Source of the DNA: an uncultured Bacilli bacterium
GTDB lineage: Bacteria; Bacillota_I; Bacilli_A; ML615J-28; CAG-698
Assembly: GCA_947627395.1 (NCBI GenBank)
Contig: CANQVW010000001.1
Coordinates: forward strand, 1 to 57,667
Reading direction: 5' to 3'
Length of the DNA: 57,667 nucleotides
In this document: piece after piece, positions 37,470 through 45,911 of the stretch
Numbering within the stretch: position 1 is the first letter of the stretch
How the letters are laid out: each line of letters opens with the position of its first letter
The notes under the pieces: model-generated
Database searches by the model: none
Seen by the model: the letters and a program-made list of their open reading frames with translations, nothing else
What the model was told of the DNA's origin: nothing
Made by a program: the position numbers and the translations under genes

Positions 37470-37524
37470 GCTATTTTTCTTTTTTTTATTTTGTTATACT
37501 CTTTTTACTTTATGGAGGAGTATT

Positions 37525-39618
37525 ATGAATCGATATTTATATATTATAATGATATCATTGTTTGGCCTATTTAGTGTAAATCATATATTTACTTTTTCTT
37601 TTTATATTCCTATTGTTACTTATTTATCTTTAAAAAATAGAAAATATTTATACTTAATGTTTCCTTTATCTTTTCTTGGAATGTATTTGTTTCACTTTAC
37701 ATTTTATCTCCCATATGCTTTATTTTATGGAAGTTTGTTTTTATTCACTTTACTTCTTCGTAAAAATCATTTAATAGCTATTTTATTATATGATGTAGCA
37801 ATGCATATCATGACTACTTTTTTATTAGAAAATATAAACTTTTTTTATTTCTTTTTATCTACTTTTATTTGTATTTTATGGTCTTTATTTATTTTAATAT
37901 GTGATGATAAGAGATCTATATATAGTATGGCTATGCTAGAAATGTTGATTTCCCTCGTATTAACACTTTCTACTATACAAATCAAAATTGAACAAATTCC
38001 GCTTGGATTTTATCTTGGATTATATTTTTCTATGTACTTATCTAGTAAAAAACAAACCTTAATGAGCTTATTATTTAGTTTTATCCTCTTTTTTATTTTT
38101 ACTTATTTTCATATCACGTCCTATGGTTTCTTTTTTCCAATGGTTTGTTTTATTTATTTACTACCAAAATTATATAGTCGTTTTATTCCGTTATTTATGA
38201 TTGCCATTGGTTATTTCTTTTATCCCACTTTATTTCCGATATCCTTTTTTATAAGTTTATTAATTTTATTAGTTATTTTTGAAATCACTAGACCCATTAT
38301 GATACAAACAGTGGAAGAAAAAAAAGAGATGAACCAAATTTATTTACAAGCTTACCACCAAGTAGAACAAGAGTTAAATTCATTTGCTCTGTTTTTAGAT
38401 AAAATATCGAACCAATTCAATAAAAAAGAAGATCATCAACTTCACAATCATATTGAAGAATTAATGAATTCATTTTGTTTTCGTTGTCCATCTAAAATGG
38501 ATTGTTTTAAAAGAAATAAAAGTAAATTATATTTTTATTTTAAAAGTTTATTTGGGGAACATATTCATGAAGAAATTCATTGTCTCTATTTTGAAGAAAT
38601 GAAAGCAAAAGCAGAATATCTTTTATCTAGAACAACTGCGGAAAAAAATACTTCCGATATTCCAAAATTTACGCAAAGCATATCTTACATTTTAAGACAA
38701 TATAATGTGGATCATTATCAAAGGGAAGAGATAGAATATCATCAATGTATTGAATTAAAGAAAAGATTCGTGCAGTATGGATATTCCATATCCTATTTTC
38801 AAGTTGAAAAAATATTTTTAACAGACTTCCAAATTGATGTTGGTCTGTATGGAATTGATTTTGAAAAAGAAAAAGAAAATTTATATGAGTTATGTCGTAT
38901 TTTTCCATTTCCTATTTCCTTAGTATATAAAGAACAAAAAAAGAATAAAACTTATTTTTCTATTCTTCCTAAAGTTTCTTATGATGTTCGTTATGGATAT
39001 GGATCTATTGCTTTACCTGGAAATCAAATCTGTGGGGACAATTATTTGGTTAAATTACAAGAAAATTCAAAAGTTCTTGCCATGATTTCTGATGGAATGG
39101 GAAAGGGTGCACAAGCAGGAATTGAAAGTGCTAGAACACTTCATCTATTAGATGAAATTACAAAATCACAAATGAGTCCCGAAACTTCTTTACAAATCTT
39201 AAATACTTTTTATTATTTACAAGATGAAAATGAGCGTTATTCAACATTAGATTTTTTAGAAATTAATCGTTTTAATGGTGAAGCTTTTTTATATAAAGCT
39301 GGTGCAACAACAACTTTTATTATGCATGAAGATGGAAGTTGTGACCGATTCGAAAATGAACAATTACCTTTTGGTTTTAATGAATTCATTGTTTCAAAAA
39401 AACTTCAACTCAAAGAAAATGATTTAATTATTATGGCATCTGATGGTGTTTTCGAGAATATGGAAAATGAAGATGAGTTAGAAGAATATATTCGGGGAAT
39501 TCGCATGATGGAACCACAAAAAATTACCTATGAAATTTTAAATTATGTTCGATATCATAAATCCATTCATTCCGATGATATGAGTGTGATTACTTTAAAA
39601 ATGATTTTAGCGATGTAA
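37525..39618 (+). CDS. spoIIE: Stage II sporulation protein E, PP2C-type phosphatase
   Basis: This 697-residue protein has an N-terminal block of about ten transmembrane helices (to about residue 280), a linker with a cysteine cluster (CFRCPSKMDC), and a C-terminal PP2C phosphatase domain. The metal-binding acidic motifs are present: GDNY, ISDGMGKGA, ASDGVFENM and HSDDMSV. SpoIIE dephosphorylates SpoIIAA to release sigma-F in the forespore and interacts with FtsZ. It is somewhat shorter than the 827-residue Bacillus protein. The start is set at ATG 37525 after GGAGG; an upstream GTG at 37456 lies inside the terminator hairpin. Confidence 0.92.
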   Translation: MNRYLYIIMISLFGLFSVNHIFTFSFYIPIVTYLSLKNRKYLYLMFPLSFLGMYLFHFTFYLPYALFYGSLFLFTLLLRKNHLIAILLYDVAMHIMTTFLLENINFFYFFLSTFICILWSLFILICDDKRSIYSMAMLEMLISLVLTLSTIQIKIEQIPLGFYLGLYFSMYLSSKKQTLMSLLFSFILFFIFTYFHITSYGFFFPMVCFIYLLPKLYSRFIPLFMIAIGYFFYPTLFPISFFISLLILLVIFEITRPIMIQTVEEKKEMNQIYLQAYHQVEQELNSFALFLDKISNQFNKKEDHQLHNHIEELMNSFCFRCPSKMDCFKRNKSKLYFYFKSLFGEHIHEEIHCLYFEEMKAKAEYLLSRTTAEKNTSDIPKFTQSISYILRQYNVDHYQREEIEYHQCIELKKRFVQYGYSISYFQVEKIFLTDFQIDVGLYGIDFEKEKENLYELCRIFPFPISLVYKEQKKNKTYFSILPKVSYDVRYGYGSIALPGNQICGDNYLVKLQENSKVLAMISDGMGKGAQAGIESARTLHLLDEITKSQMSPETSLQILNTFYYLQDENERYSTLDFLEINRFNGEAFLYKAGATTTFIMHEDGSCDRFENEQLPFGFNEFIVSKKLQLKENDLIIMASDGVFENMENEDELEEYIRGIRMMEPQKITYEILNYVRYHKSIHSDDMSVITLKMILAM

Positions 39619-39888
39619 AAAGGATTGATACCCTTTTTTAACTGCATAGACACGATATCCTTTTTTTCTTAGTTTTTTAGTTACTTCAACGCTTGTAATA
39701 CCTCTTTCACATAAAAGATAGTAGTTTTGATGGACTATTAAAAAGAGGTTTGGTGAAGCAAGTAATTCATGTTCATCAATATGTATGGCACCAGGTAAAT
39801 GAAATTGATCATATTCTTCTATATTTCTAATGTCAATGAGATTTGGATTTTTTATTTGTTCTAATTTTTTTATAGAAATTCTCTTCAT
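39607..39888 (-). CDS. Rhodanese-like sulfurtransferase domain protein
   Basis: This 93-residue single rhodanese domain has NLIDIRNIEEYDQFHLPGA (the family's DVR/EY..GHIpGA pattern) and an active-site loop LLCERGITS with the persulfide-forming cysteine. Such proteins carry sulfane sulfur. I choose the start at 39888 because AAGGGA precedes that ATG on the minus strand; a start at 39918 would add ten residues without a clear site. Its last 12 bases overlap spoIIE convergently. Confidence 0.83.
   Translation of the reverse strand: MKRISIKKLEQIKNPNLIDIRNIEEYDQFHLPGAIHIDEHELLASPNLFLIVHQNYYLLCERGITSVEVTKKLRKKGYRVYAVKKGYQSFLHR
39617..39639. terminator. Possible hairpin at the spoIIE / rhodanese convergence
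   Basis: AAAAAGG (39617-39623) pairs with CCTTTTT (39632-39638). It could terminate spoIIE but lies within the 3' end of the opposite-strand gene. Confidence 0.4.
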
Positions 39889-39923
39889 TTTTTCATCCCT
39901 TACTATTTTATTTTTCATTTCTA

Positions 39924-39932
39924 TGATATAAT
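39924..39932 (+). promoter_or_regulatory. Extended -10 for the PucR-type regulator gene
   Basis: TGATATAAT at 39924-39932, 30 bases before the start; the -35 region is weak. Confidence 0.45.
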
Positions 39933-39961
39933 ATGTATTAGAAAGGATAAAGGTGAAAGAA

Positions 39962-40579
39962 ATGTCTATTGAAAAATTTCTAAGTCGTCATAAATTTTTT
40001 TCCTTCTATGCTTTAGATTTATCTATGGCTACAAAAGATCAATATCAAAAAATTATTGAAGTTTTTGAAGAATGTTTTATGGAGATATTTGTGAATGAAA
40101 TGGAAGGATTGACGATTATATATTATACAAATTTCAATGATGTTTCTATTGAAAATATGTTGCCAACGATGACAGAAGATTTTGGGTTTGTAATGAAAGT
40201 ATTTCAAAGCCACCATATTTCTACTTCAAAATTTTCTTATGTTCAACGTTTGGTATCTATCTATAAGAAATATAGTTTAGATAAAGCTAGACAATTTACG
40301 AATATTCGCTTTTTAACATTCGACTCTTTAGAGAATGAAGAAGCTTTTCACCAATTAAAAGAAATCATACTTTCTAAAGTGTTAGAAGATTCTAAGTTAG
40401 AAGATATTATTATGAATATGTTTGATTCAAATTTAAATGTTTGTAAGACAGCAAATGCTGTTTACATGCATAGAAATACCATTCACAATAAACTCGATGT
40501 CATTGAGCAAGAAACAGGATTAGATATGCAAAATTTTTATGATGCTGTTGTCATGTACATACTATTAAAGAGGGAATAA
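39962..40579 (+). CDS. Regulator with PucR/CdaR-type C-terminal HTH
   Basis: This 205-residue protein ends in the helix-turn-helix of the PucR/CdaR family. FDSNLNVCKTANAVYMHRNTIHNKLDVIE, seen at about 157-186, matches the family pattern F..N.n...tA..L.iHRNT...rl..ie. The N-terminal 150 residues do not show a recognised sensor domain. ATG 39962 follows GGTGA; the GTG at 39953 belongs to the site. It lies one base upstream of a thioredoxin-like lipoprotein, so it may control that gene or respond to a cell-surface redox signal (inference). Confidence 0.75.
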   Translation: MSIEKFLSRHKFFSFYALDLSMATKDQYQKIIEVFEECFMEIFVNEMEGLTIIYYTNFNDVSIENMLPTMTEDFGFVMKVFQSHHISTSKFSYVQRLVSIYKKYSLDKARQFTNIRFLTFDSLENEEAFHQLKEIILSKVLEDSKLEDIIMNMFDSNLNVCKTANAVYMHRNTIHNKLDVIEQETGLDMQNFYDAVVMYILLKRE

Positions 40580-40580
40580 A

Positions 40581-41045
40581 ATGAAAAGAATGATTTTGCT
40601 TATTCTGTTTCTATTATTTTTTATATCGGGATGCGATAAAAAACTAAAAATAGATGAAGTTGAGGTAAATGATCTTTTTCATTTGGAAGAGACAACTTAT
40701 ATTTATTTTTATCGTGATTCTTGTAGTGCTTGTGAAAGAGTTAAACCTAACATTATGGATTACTTAAATAAAAAAGAGGAAGAAAAGATTCCCTTAGTTG
40801 GATGTAATTTAGATGTTGAAGAAAATAAGGTCGTTTTGCGTCCTTATTTAGATCAAGATGGACAAGGTCCAAATGAACATTTTTATGTAGACAATGCGAA
40901 AAGTATCGAGGAGTTATATATTTCCGCAACACCTAGTTTAATTTTGGTAACAGTAGATCGTGAAGTAAAACTTTCCTTTTGTGCTGCTGGAGTTGCTTCC
41001 ATTCGTGAATATCTTAGCTCTTTAGAAAAAATAGAAGAAAGTTAG
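40581..41045 (+). CDS. Thioredoxin-like lipoprotein
   Basis: This 154-residue protein has a lipoprotein signal (LLFFISGC, C18) and a thioredoxin fold with a CxxC redox pair in YFYRDSCSACERVKP (about 47-61), plus a cis-proline region ISATPSLILV. It would act as an extracytoplasmic thiol-disulfide oxidoreductase attached to the membrane. It starts one base after the PucR-type regulator stop codon and is therefore in its operon. A bidirectional terminator follows. Confidence 0.82.
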   Translation: MKRMILLILFLLFFISGCDKKLKIDEVEVNDLFHLEETTYIYFYRDSCSACERVKPNIMDYLNKKEEEKIPLVGCNLDVEENKVVLRPYLDQDGQGPNEHFYVDNAKSIEELYISATPSLILVTVDREVKLSFCAAGVASIREYLSSLEKIEES

Positions 41046-41048
41046 TCA

Positions 41049-41085
41049 ATAAAAAAGTAGGAGAAAGGCTCCTACTTATTTTTTT
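41049..41085. terminator. Bidirectional terminator
   Basis: AAGTAGGAG (41055-41063) pairs with CTCCTACTT (41069-41077), flanked by A and T runs so it can stop transcription from both sides. It overlaps the stop codon of the minus-strand peptidase gene. Confidence 0.85.
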
Positions 41086-42113
41086 AGAACATCAAATTCT
41101 GTTTGTTCGGTAATTTCTTTTATGGTATAAGCAATTAATTTACTTAAATGATCAACATCATCCATACTAACGACTTCCGCACTAGAGTGCATATAGCGAA
41201 GTGGAATATTTAATAGTATGGTTGGAATTCCTTTTCCAGCATAATGAATTTTATCTGCATTGGTCCATGTTCTCCATGTGGTTGTGGAAAGTTGTAAAGG
41301 AATGTTTTGTTCTTTTGCAACTTTTTGTACGATTTCCACAAGCTGTTTATTCATAATGGTTCCGATACTTAAAGTAGGACCTTTACCTAAATAAATTTCA
41401 TCATGATTTGATAAAGAAGGTAAGCTAGAAGTATCTGTTGTTACATCGACAACAATTGCACAAGTGGGGTTGATCAAATGTCCAAGAGCACTTGCCCCAT
41501 TGGCTGTTGTTTCTTCCCCTACAGTACTGCTTGCATAGATTCCTTGAGTTAATCCCATTTCTTTACCCATCTCGAAAGCATTTAAAATGGAATAAACTCC
41601 GATTTTATCATCTAAAGCACGGGCAGCTAAAATGTGATCATTTAAAGGTAAATACGTGTCATGATGAACAACATAATCGCCAATTGCAACTTTTTGTAAA
41701 GTTTCTTCTTTAGAAAATGTTCCTAAATCTAATTCTAATTCACTATCTTCAACTTTATCATTTTGAATAGGTCGATATTGAGCAATCACTCCTGGAAGAA
41801 TTCCATGTTTTGTAATAACATCCACTTGTTGACCCAAGTATAAAGATGGACGAATAGAACCAATACTTGCTAATTTACATCTTCCATCACTTTTCACATT
41901 CGTAATGGTTAAACCAATTTCATCGATATGAGCATCAAGTAAAACTTTTACTTTTGATTCTGGATTTAGAACACTGATGACATTACCGACATGGTCAGTA
42001 ATGATTTCATCTGCAATGGGTTTCATTTGTTTCATCACTTTTTTCTGTAATTCTGTTTCATTCCCAGATAGACTAGGAGTTGAAAGCATTTCATATAAAA
42101 ATTCTCTTTTCAT
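41076..42113 (-). CDS. M42 family aminopeptidase
   Basis: This 345-residue metallo-aminopeptidase has the M42 ligands in order: DAHIDEIG (His and Asp), ALDDKIG (bridging Asp), VGEETTANGA (catalytic and metal Glu), VVDVTTD (Asp) and MHSSAEV (His). Such tetrahedral dodecameric enzymes trim peptides in the cytosol, and many were first annotated as endoglucanase M. The ATG follows AGGGAGG on the minus strand. It lies downstream of the HAD phosphatase gene on the same strand, with an 80-base gap. Confidence 0.9.
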   Translation of the reverse strand: MKREFLYEMLSTPSLSGNETELQKKVMKQMKPIADEIITDHVGNVISVLNPESKVKVLLDAHIDEIGLTITNVKSDGRCKLASIGSIRPSLYLGQQVDVITKHGILPGVIAQYRPIQNDKVEDSELELDLGTFSKEETLQKVAIGDYVVHHDTYLPLNDHILAARALDDKIGVYSILNAFEMGKEMGLTQGIYASSTVGEETTANGASALGHLINPTCAIVVDVTTDTSSLPSLSNHDEIYLGKGPTLSIGTIMNKQLVEIVQKVAKEQNIPLQLSTTTWRTWTNADKIHYAGKGIPTILLNIPLRYMHSSAEVVSMDDVDHLSKLIAYTIKEITEQTEFDVLKK

Positions 42114-42193
42114 GTTAGACCTCCCTTTTCTTTATTGTATCATATTTTGAAAAAAATAAAAAGTGAAATCCTTGTTTTGATTTTAAATTATTC

Positions 42194-42973
42194 TTATATA
42201 ATATGAAAATGTTTCAAAGCATTATAAACACCATCATGATCAATATCATCTGTAATATATTGAGATGCACGTTTTACTTTTTCGATGGCATTTCCCATGG
42301 CAATCCCCATATGAACAAATCGAATCATTTCTTCGTCATTATGCCCATCTCCAATGGCCATAGTTTCTTCTTGTTGAATTCCTAAAACATCAATTAAATG
42401 TTTAATCCCTGTTGCTTTTGTTTCACCAACTGCATAGACATCATATCCATAATTATCTAATTTAGAGTAACTTAAATCTTTTTTGGTTGCTTCATAAAAC
42501 TCATCAATATATTCATCTTCACAAAATAAATTCATTTGGTAAATATCTTCTTTTTGGTAGGGAAGAACTTTTGGAATTTGAATATGTAGGGGATCATATC
42601 CTAAATGACAACGCTTATCCTCAGGTTTTAATAAATAGTAGGAATCACGATTAATTAAAACCATGTTTAAATTTTTTTGATGAACTAAATCAATCACTTT
42701 TTGTACTGCATTTGGCTTACAAGGTTGATGATATAGAATTTTGTCTTGATCATCTAAGATTAAAGTACCATTGATGGTGACAAAATAATCAAAATGAATC
42801 ACATCAAAAATTCCTAATTGAGCTGTTAACTCTTTGCTTCTTCCTGTAGCTAATCCAATTTTATACCCATTGTTATGGGCTTGTTGAATTGCATCAATTG
42901 CACTTTGCGGAATGGATTTTGTTTTGTGAGAATAAAGAGTGGAGTCCACGTCAAAAAAGATGATTTTATACAT
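42194..42973 (-). CDS. Cof-type HAD-superfamily phosphatase
   Basis: This 259-residue protein has the HAD motifs: FFDVDSTL near residue 6 with nucleophile and acid Asp, the Thr motif in GLATGRS, Lys in the cap-proximal segment, and IGDGHNDEEMI near 214. The large C2B cap is typical of the Cof family, which hydrolyses sugar phosphates, nucleotides or cofactors such as FMN. The gene is divergent from the msmX-like gene, sharing a 200-base intergenic region. Confidence 0.88.
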   Translation of the reverse strand: MYKIIFFDVDSTLYSHKTKSIPQSAIDAIQQAHNNGYKIGLATGRSKELTAQLGIFDVIHFDYFVTINGTLILDDQDKILYHQPCKPNAVQKVIDLVHQKNLNMVLINRDSYYLLKPEDKRCHLGYDPLHIQIPKVLPYQKEDIYQMNLFCEDEYIDEFYEATKKDLSYSKLDNYGYDVYAVGETKATGIKHLIDVLGIQQEETMAIGDGHNDEEMIRFVHMGIAMGNAIEKVKRASQYITDDIDHDGVYNALKHFHII

Positions 42974-43097
42974 AAATTCCTTCCTTTTTTATGGATATTA
43001 TTTTATCACAATTTGTATAAAAAGAAAATGAAAAAATGTTTTCAAAAAAGAAACATTACCTTAACTCAAACTAAAAAAATTGGAATCCCTAGGAATT

Positions 43098-43112
43098 TGT
43101 GCAAAGTGCACA
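43098..43112. promoter_or_regulatory. Palindromic operator candidate at the msmX promoter
   Basis: TGTGCA-AAG-TGCACA (43098-43112) is a perfect 6+6 inverted repeat that abuts the -35 box at 43113. The position is typical of an operator. It does not fit the cre consensus. A second, looser inverted repeat, AATGTTT/AAACATT, lies at 43035-43057. Confidence 0.5.
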
Positions 43113-43141
43113 TTGTTATTTCTTTCAAAATCATGTATAAT
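43113..43141 (+). promoter_or_regulatory. Promoter for the msmX-like gene
   Basis: TTGTTA (43113-43118), 17 bases, TATAAT (43136-43141). Confidence 0.75.
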
Positions 43142-43174
43142 AAGAATATAAAATTAGAATTAAGGAGGAATTTT

Positions 43175-44293
43175 ATGGCAACAGTAACACTAAAGAACAT
43201 TAACAAAGTTTATGATGGTAATGTTCATGCCGTTATCGATTTTAATTTAAATGTAAAAGATCGTGAATTCATTGTCTTTGTTGGACCATCTGGATGTGGT
43301 AAAAGTACTACATTAAGAATGATTGCTGGTCTAGAAGATATTACTTCTGGTGAATTAAGAATTGACGATGAAGTTATGAACGATGTCGCACCAAAAGACA
43401 GAAATATTGCGATGGTTTTCCAAAGCTACGCGTTATACCCACATATGACTGTTTACGATAACATGGCTTTCGGATTAAAACTTCGTAAATTTAGCCGTGA
43501 TGAAATAGATCGTCGTGTACAACAAGCAGCAGAAACATTAGGACTAAAGGCATTATTGAAACGTCGTCCCAAAGCTTTATCAGGTGGACAAAGACAACGT
43601 GTTGCTTTAGGTCGTGCTATTGTACGTGATGCAAAAGTATTCTTGATGGATGAACCACTATCTAACTTGGATGCAAAACTTCGTGTGCAAATGAGAACTG
43701 AAATTATTAAAATTACTGAAAAATTGGGTATTACTACTATCTATGTAACACATGACCAAACAGAAGCTATGACTATGGCATCTAGAATTGTTGTTATGAA
43801 AGACGGATATATCCAACAAATTGGTGCACCTAAAGATATTTATGATTTACCAAATAATAAATTTGTTGGTGGATTTATTGGTACTCCTCCAATGAACTTT
43901 GTGGAAGGAAAAGTAACTGAAGATGGTTACTTTATCTGTGGAGATCATAAAGTTGGTGTTACAAAACTTAAAATTCCTGCAGGAAAGTTCAAAATGTTAG
44001 AAGAACAAAAATATATTGATAAAGATATTATTTTAGGTATTCGTCCAGAAGATATTCATGATGAAAATGTTGTTGCGAATACATATCCTGAAGCAAAAGT
44101 AAAATTACAAGTTGAAGTATCAGAATTACTAGGTGCTGAAACTTTAATTCATGTTACGATGAATACTCAACCTTTAACAGCTAAAGTAAATGCTAGAGTT
44201 GACATTCATCCACATGATGAAATTGAATTAGCCTTTGATATGAATAAATGTCATTTCTTTGATCCTGAAACAGAATTAAGAATTGTACACTAA
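43175..44293 (+). CDS. msmX: Carbohydrate ABC transporter ATPase, MsmX/UgpC/MalK type
   Basis: This 372-residue protein has Walker A GPSGCGKSTTLRM (near 38), the signature LSGGQRQRVALGRA, Walker B VFLMDEPLSNLD and a C-terminal OB-type regulatory domain (LGIRPEDIHDENV). It is the shared energising subunit for several sugar importers in Firmicutes. No permease or binding protein is adjacent, which fits a multitask MsmX. The start is ATG 43175 after AAGGAGG; the open frame reaches back to 42875 but that part is antisense to the HAD gene. A palindrome beside the -35 suggests sugar-responsive control. Confidence 0.9.
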   Translation: MATVTLKNINKVYDGNVHAVIDFNLNVKDREFIVFVGPSGCGKSTTLRMIAGLEDITSGELRIDDEVMNDVAPKDRNIAMVFQSYALYPHMTVYDNMAFGLKLRKFSRDEIDRRVQQAAETLGLKALLKRRPKALSGGQRQRVALGRAIVRDAKVFLMDEPLSNLDAKLRVQMRTEIIKITEKLGITTIYVTHDQTEAMTMASRIVVMKDGYIQQIGAPKDIYDLPNNKFVGGFIGTPPMNFVEGKVTEDGYFICGDHKVGVTKLKIPAGKFKMLEEQKYIDKDIILGIRPEDIHDENVVANTYPEAKVKLQVEVSELLGAETLIHVTMNTQPLTAKVNARVDIHPHDEIELAFDMNKCHFFDPETELRIVH

Positions 44294-44305
44294 TTGAAAG
44301 AAATC

Positions 44306-44336
44306 AAAAAGAGTTGATCTTCAACTCTTTTCTTTA
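44306..44336 (+). terminator. Terminator after the msmX-like gene
   Basis: AAAAGAGTTGA (44307-44317) pairs with TCAACTCTTTT (44321-44331) around TCT. Confidence 0.8.
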
Positions 44337-44372
44337 AAAATAAAGGAAAACTATACCAAATTATAAAAAATG

Positions 44373-44381
44373 TGGTATAAT
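44373..44381 (+). promoter_or_regulatory. Extended -10 for the pgk operon
   Basis: TGGTATAAT at 44373-44381, 30 bases before pgk; the -35 is poor. Confidence 0.5.
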
Positions 44382-44411
44382 ACGATTGTATCATTTTATA
44401 GGAGGAAAACA

Positions 44412-45635
44412 ATGAAGAAAACAATTAGAGATGTTGATTTAAAAGGAAAGACAGTTTTAATTCGTGTGGACTTTAATGTTCCAATGAAAAACAATGTCAT
44501 CACAGATGATAACAGAATTGTTCAAGCACTTCCAACCATTCAATATGTATTAGACCAAGATGCGAAAGTTGTTTTATTTTCTCATTTAGGAAGAGTAAAA
44601 GAAGAAGCTGATAAAGCTAAAAATAGTTTAGCTCCTGTAGCTGTTCGTTTGGAAGAACTAATTAAGAAACCTGTAAAGTTTATTCCTACAACGCGTGGTA
44701 AAGAATTAGAAGATGCCATTAAAGCAATGAAACCAAAAGATATTGTGATGTTTGAAAATACAAGATGGGAAGATGTTGATGGAAAGAAAGAATCTAAAAA
44801 TAATCCTGAATTAGGTCAATATTGGGCTTCCTTAGGAGATGTATTTGTAAATGATGCTTTTGGAACTGCACATAGAGCTCATGCATCTAATGCTGGTATT
44901 GCTGCTCATATGAAAGATGTTGTTGCGGGCTTCTTGATGGAAAAGGAAATTAAATTCATTGGGGAAGCAGTGGATAATCCTGAGCGTCCTTTTGTTGCTA
45001 TTTTAGGTGGAGCTAAAGTTTCTGATAAAATTTCTGTAATTGAAAACTTATTAAATAAAGCAGACAAAATCTTAATTTGTGGTGCAATGGCTTATACATT
45101 CTATAAAGCTAAAGGATGGGAAGTTGGAACATCAAAATGCGAAAATGATTTTGTTGAATTCGCTCAAGGTTTATTAGAAAAAGCAAAAGGTAAAATTGTT
45201 TTACCATGTGATGTTGTTGCTGTAAAAGTAGCTGAAGAAGATGCTGCTAATGATTTCTTTGGTGCAATTGAAAAAGCAAAAGAAACAGTGTTCCCTGCTG
45301 ATAAAATTGATCCTGAATATATGGGATTAGATGCAGGACCTGCAACGATTGAATTATTCAAGAAAGAACTTGTTGGAGCTAAAACAGTGGTATGGAATGG
45401 CCCAGCTGGTGTATTTGAAGTTGATAAATTCGCAAAAGGAACAAATGAAATTTGCAAAATTATTTCTGAATTAAAAGGTGCAACAACCATTATTGGTGGT
45501 GGTGATTCTGCTTCCGCAGCGATTAAACTTGGATATGCAGATAAGTTTACTCATATCTCAACAGGTGGAGGAGCTTCCTTAGAATATTTAGAAGGAAAAG
45601 AACTTCCAGGTGTTGCGATTATCAACGATAAATAA
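44412..45635 (+). CDS. pgk: Phosphoglycerate kinase
   Basis: This enzyme of about 407 residues transfers the acyl phosphate of 1,3-bisphosphoglycerate to ADP. Visible motifs are LIRVDFNVPM near residue 16, the substrate region FSHLGR, WNGPAGVFE and the nucleotide-binding GGGDSASA near 360. ATG 44412 follows GGAGGA; the in-frame ATG at 44370 lies in the promoter. It is followed after 15 bases by the HPr-like gene and then tpiA. No gap or pgm/eno gene is present in this cluster. Confidence 0.96.
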   Translation: MKKTIRDVDLKGKTVLIRVDFNVPMKNNVITDDNRIVQALPTIQYVLDQDAKVVLFSHLGRVKEEADKAKNSLAPVAVRLEELIKKPVKFIPTTRGKELEDAIKAMKPKDIVMFENTRWEDVDGKKESKNNPELGQYWASLGDVFVNDAFGTAHRAHASNAGIAAHMKDVVAGFLMEKEIKFIGEAVDNPERPFVAILGGAKVSDKISVIENLLNKADKILICGAMAYTFYKAKGWEVGTSKCENDFVEFAQGLLEKAKGKIVLPCDVVAVKVAEEDAANDFFGAIEKAKETVFPADKIDPEYMGLDAGPATIELFKKELVGAKTVVWNGPAGVFEVDKFAKGTNEICKIISELKGATTIIGGGDSASAAIKLGYADKFTHISTGGGASLEYLEGKELPGVAIINDK

Positions 45636-45650
45636 AAAGGAGAAAAATTT

Positions 45651-45899
45651 ATGGCACAAGTATATAAAATGAATGTAGCGAATACATCAGGCATTGATGC
45701 AAAGTTAGCACAAAAAATCGTTCAGCGAGCTTCTGATTTTGAATCTGATATGACTTTAAGATATTTAGGAAAAGAGGTAGATTTAAAATCTATTCTAGGA
45801 ATTATGTCTTTAGCTGTTTTAGATGGTGCAGAAATTGAAATTGAAGCAAAAGGTAGCGATGCTGAAGAAGCAATTCAAGCGTTGAAAGAAATGTTATAA
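45651..45899 (+). CDS. HPr-like protein lacking the PTS histidine (Crh-like)
   Basis: This 82-residue protein has the length and fold pattern of HPr. The phosphorylation site His15, normally in G-[IL]-H-[AT]-R-P, is replaced: the aligned residues are SGIDAKLA, with D16 for His, K18 for Arg and L19 for Pro. The regulatory serine region is kept (DLKSILGIMSLAV, S47). It therefore cannot accept phosphate from Enzyme I but could be phosphorylated by HPr kinase, as in Bacillus Crh, which has Gln at this site. It lies between pgk and tpiA, so a role in sensing glycolytic flux is plausible; this is inference. Confidence 0.82.
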   Translation: MAQVYKMNVANTSGIDAKLAQKIVQRASDFESDMTLRYLGKEVDLKSILGIMSLAVLDGAEIEIEAKGSDAEEAIQALKEML

Positions 45900-45911
45900 A
45901 AGGAGAAACAA

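Noticed and set aside
37456..37524. Upstream GTG start for spoIIE
   Set aside because: It lies within the hairpin terminator of the previous gene and has no ribosome binding site; ATG 37525 does.
43098..43112. Catabolite-responsive element (cre)
   Set aside because: The palindrome TGTGCAAAGTGCACA lacks the central CG and the spacing of the cre consensus.
42875..43174. N-terminal extension of the msmX-like protein from ATG 42875
   Set aside because: The extra 100 residues are antisense to the HAD phosphatase and its promoter; ATG 43175 has an AAGGAGG site and the family N-terminus.
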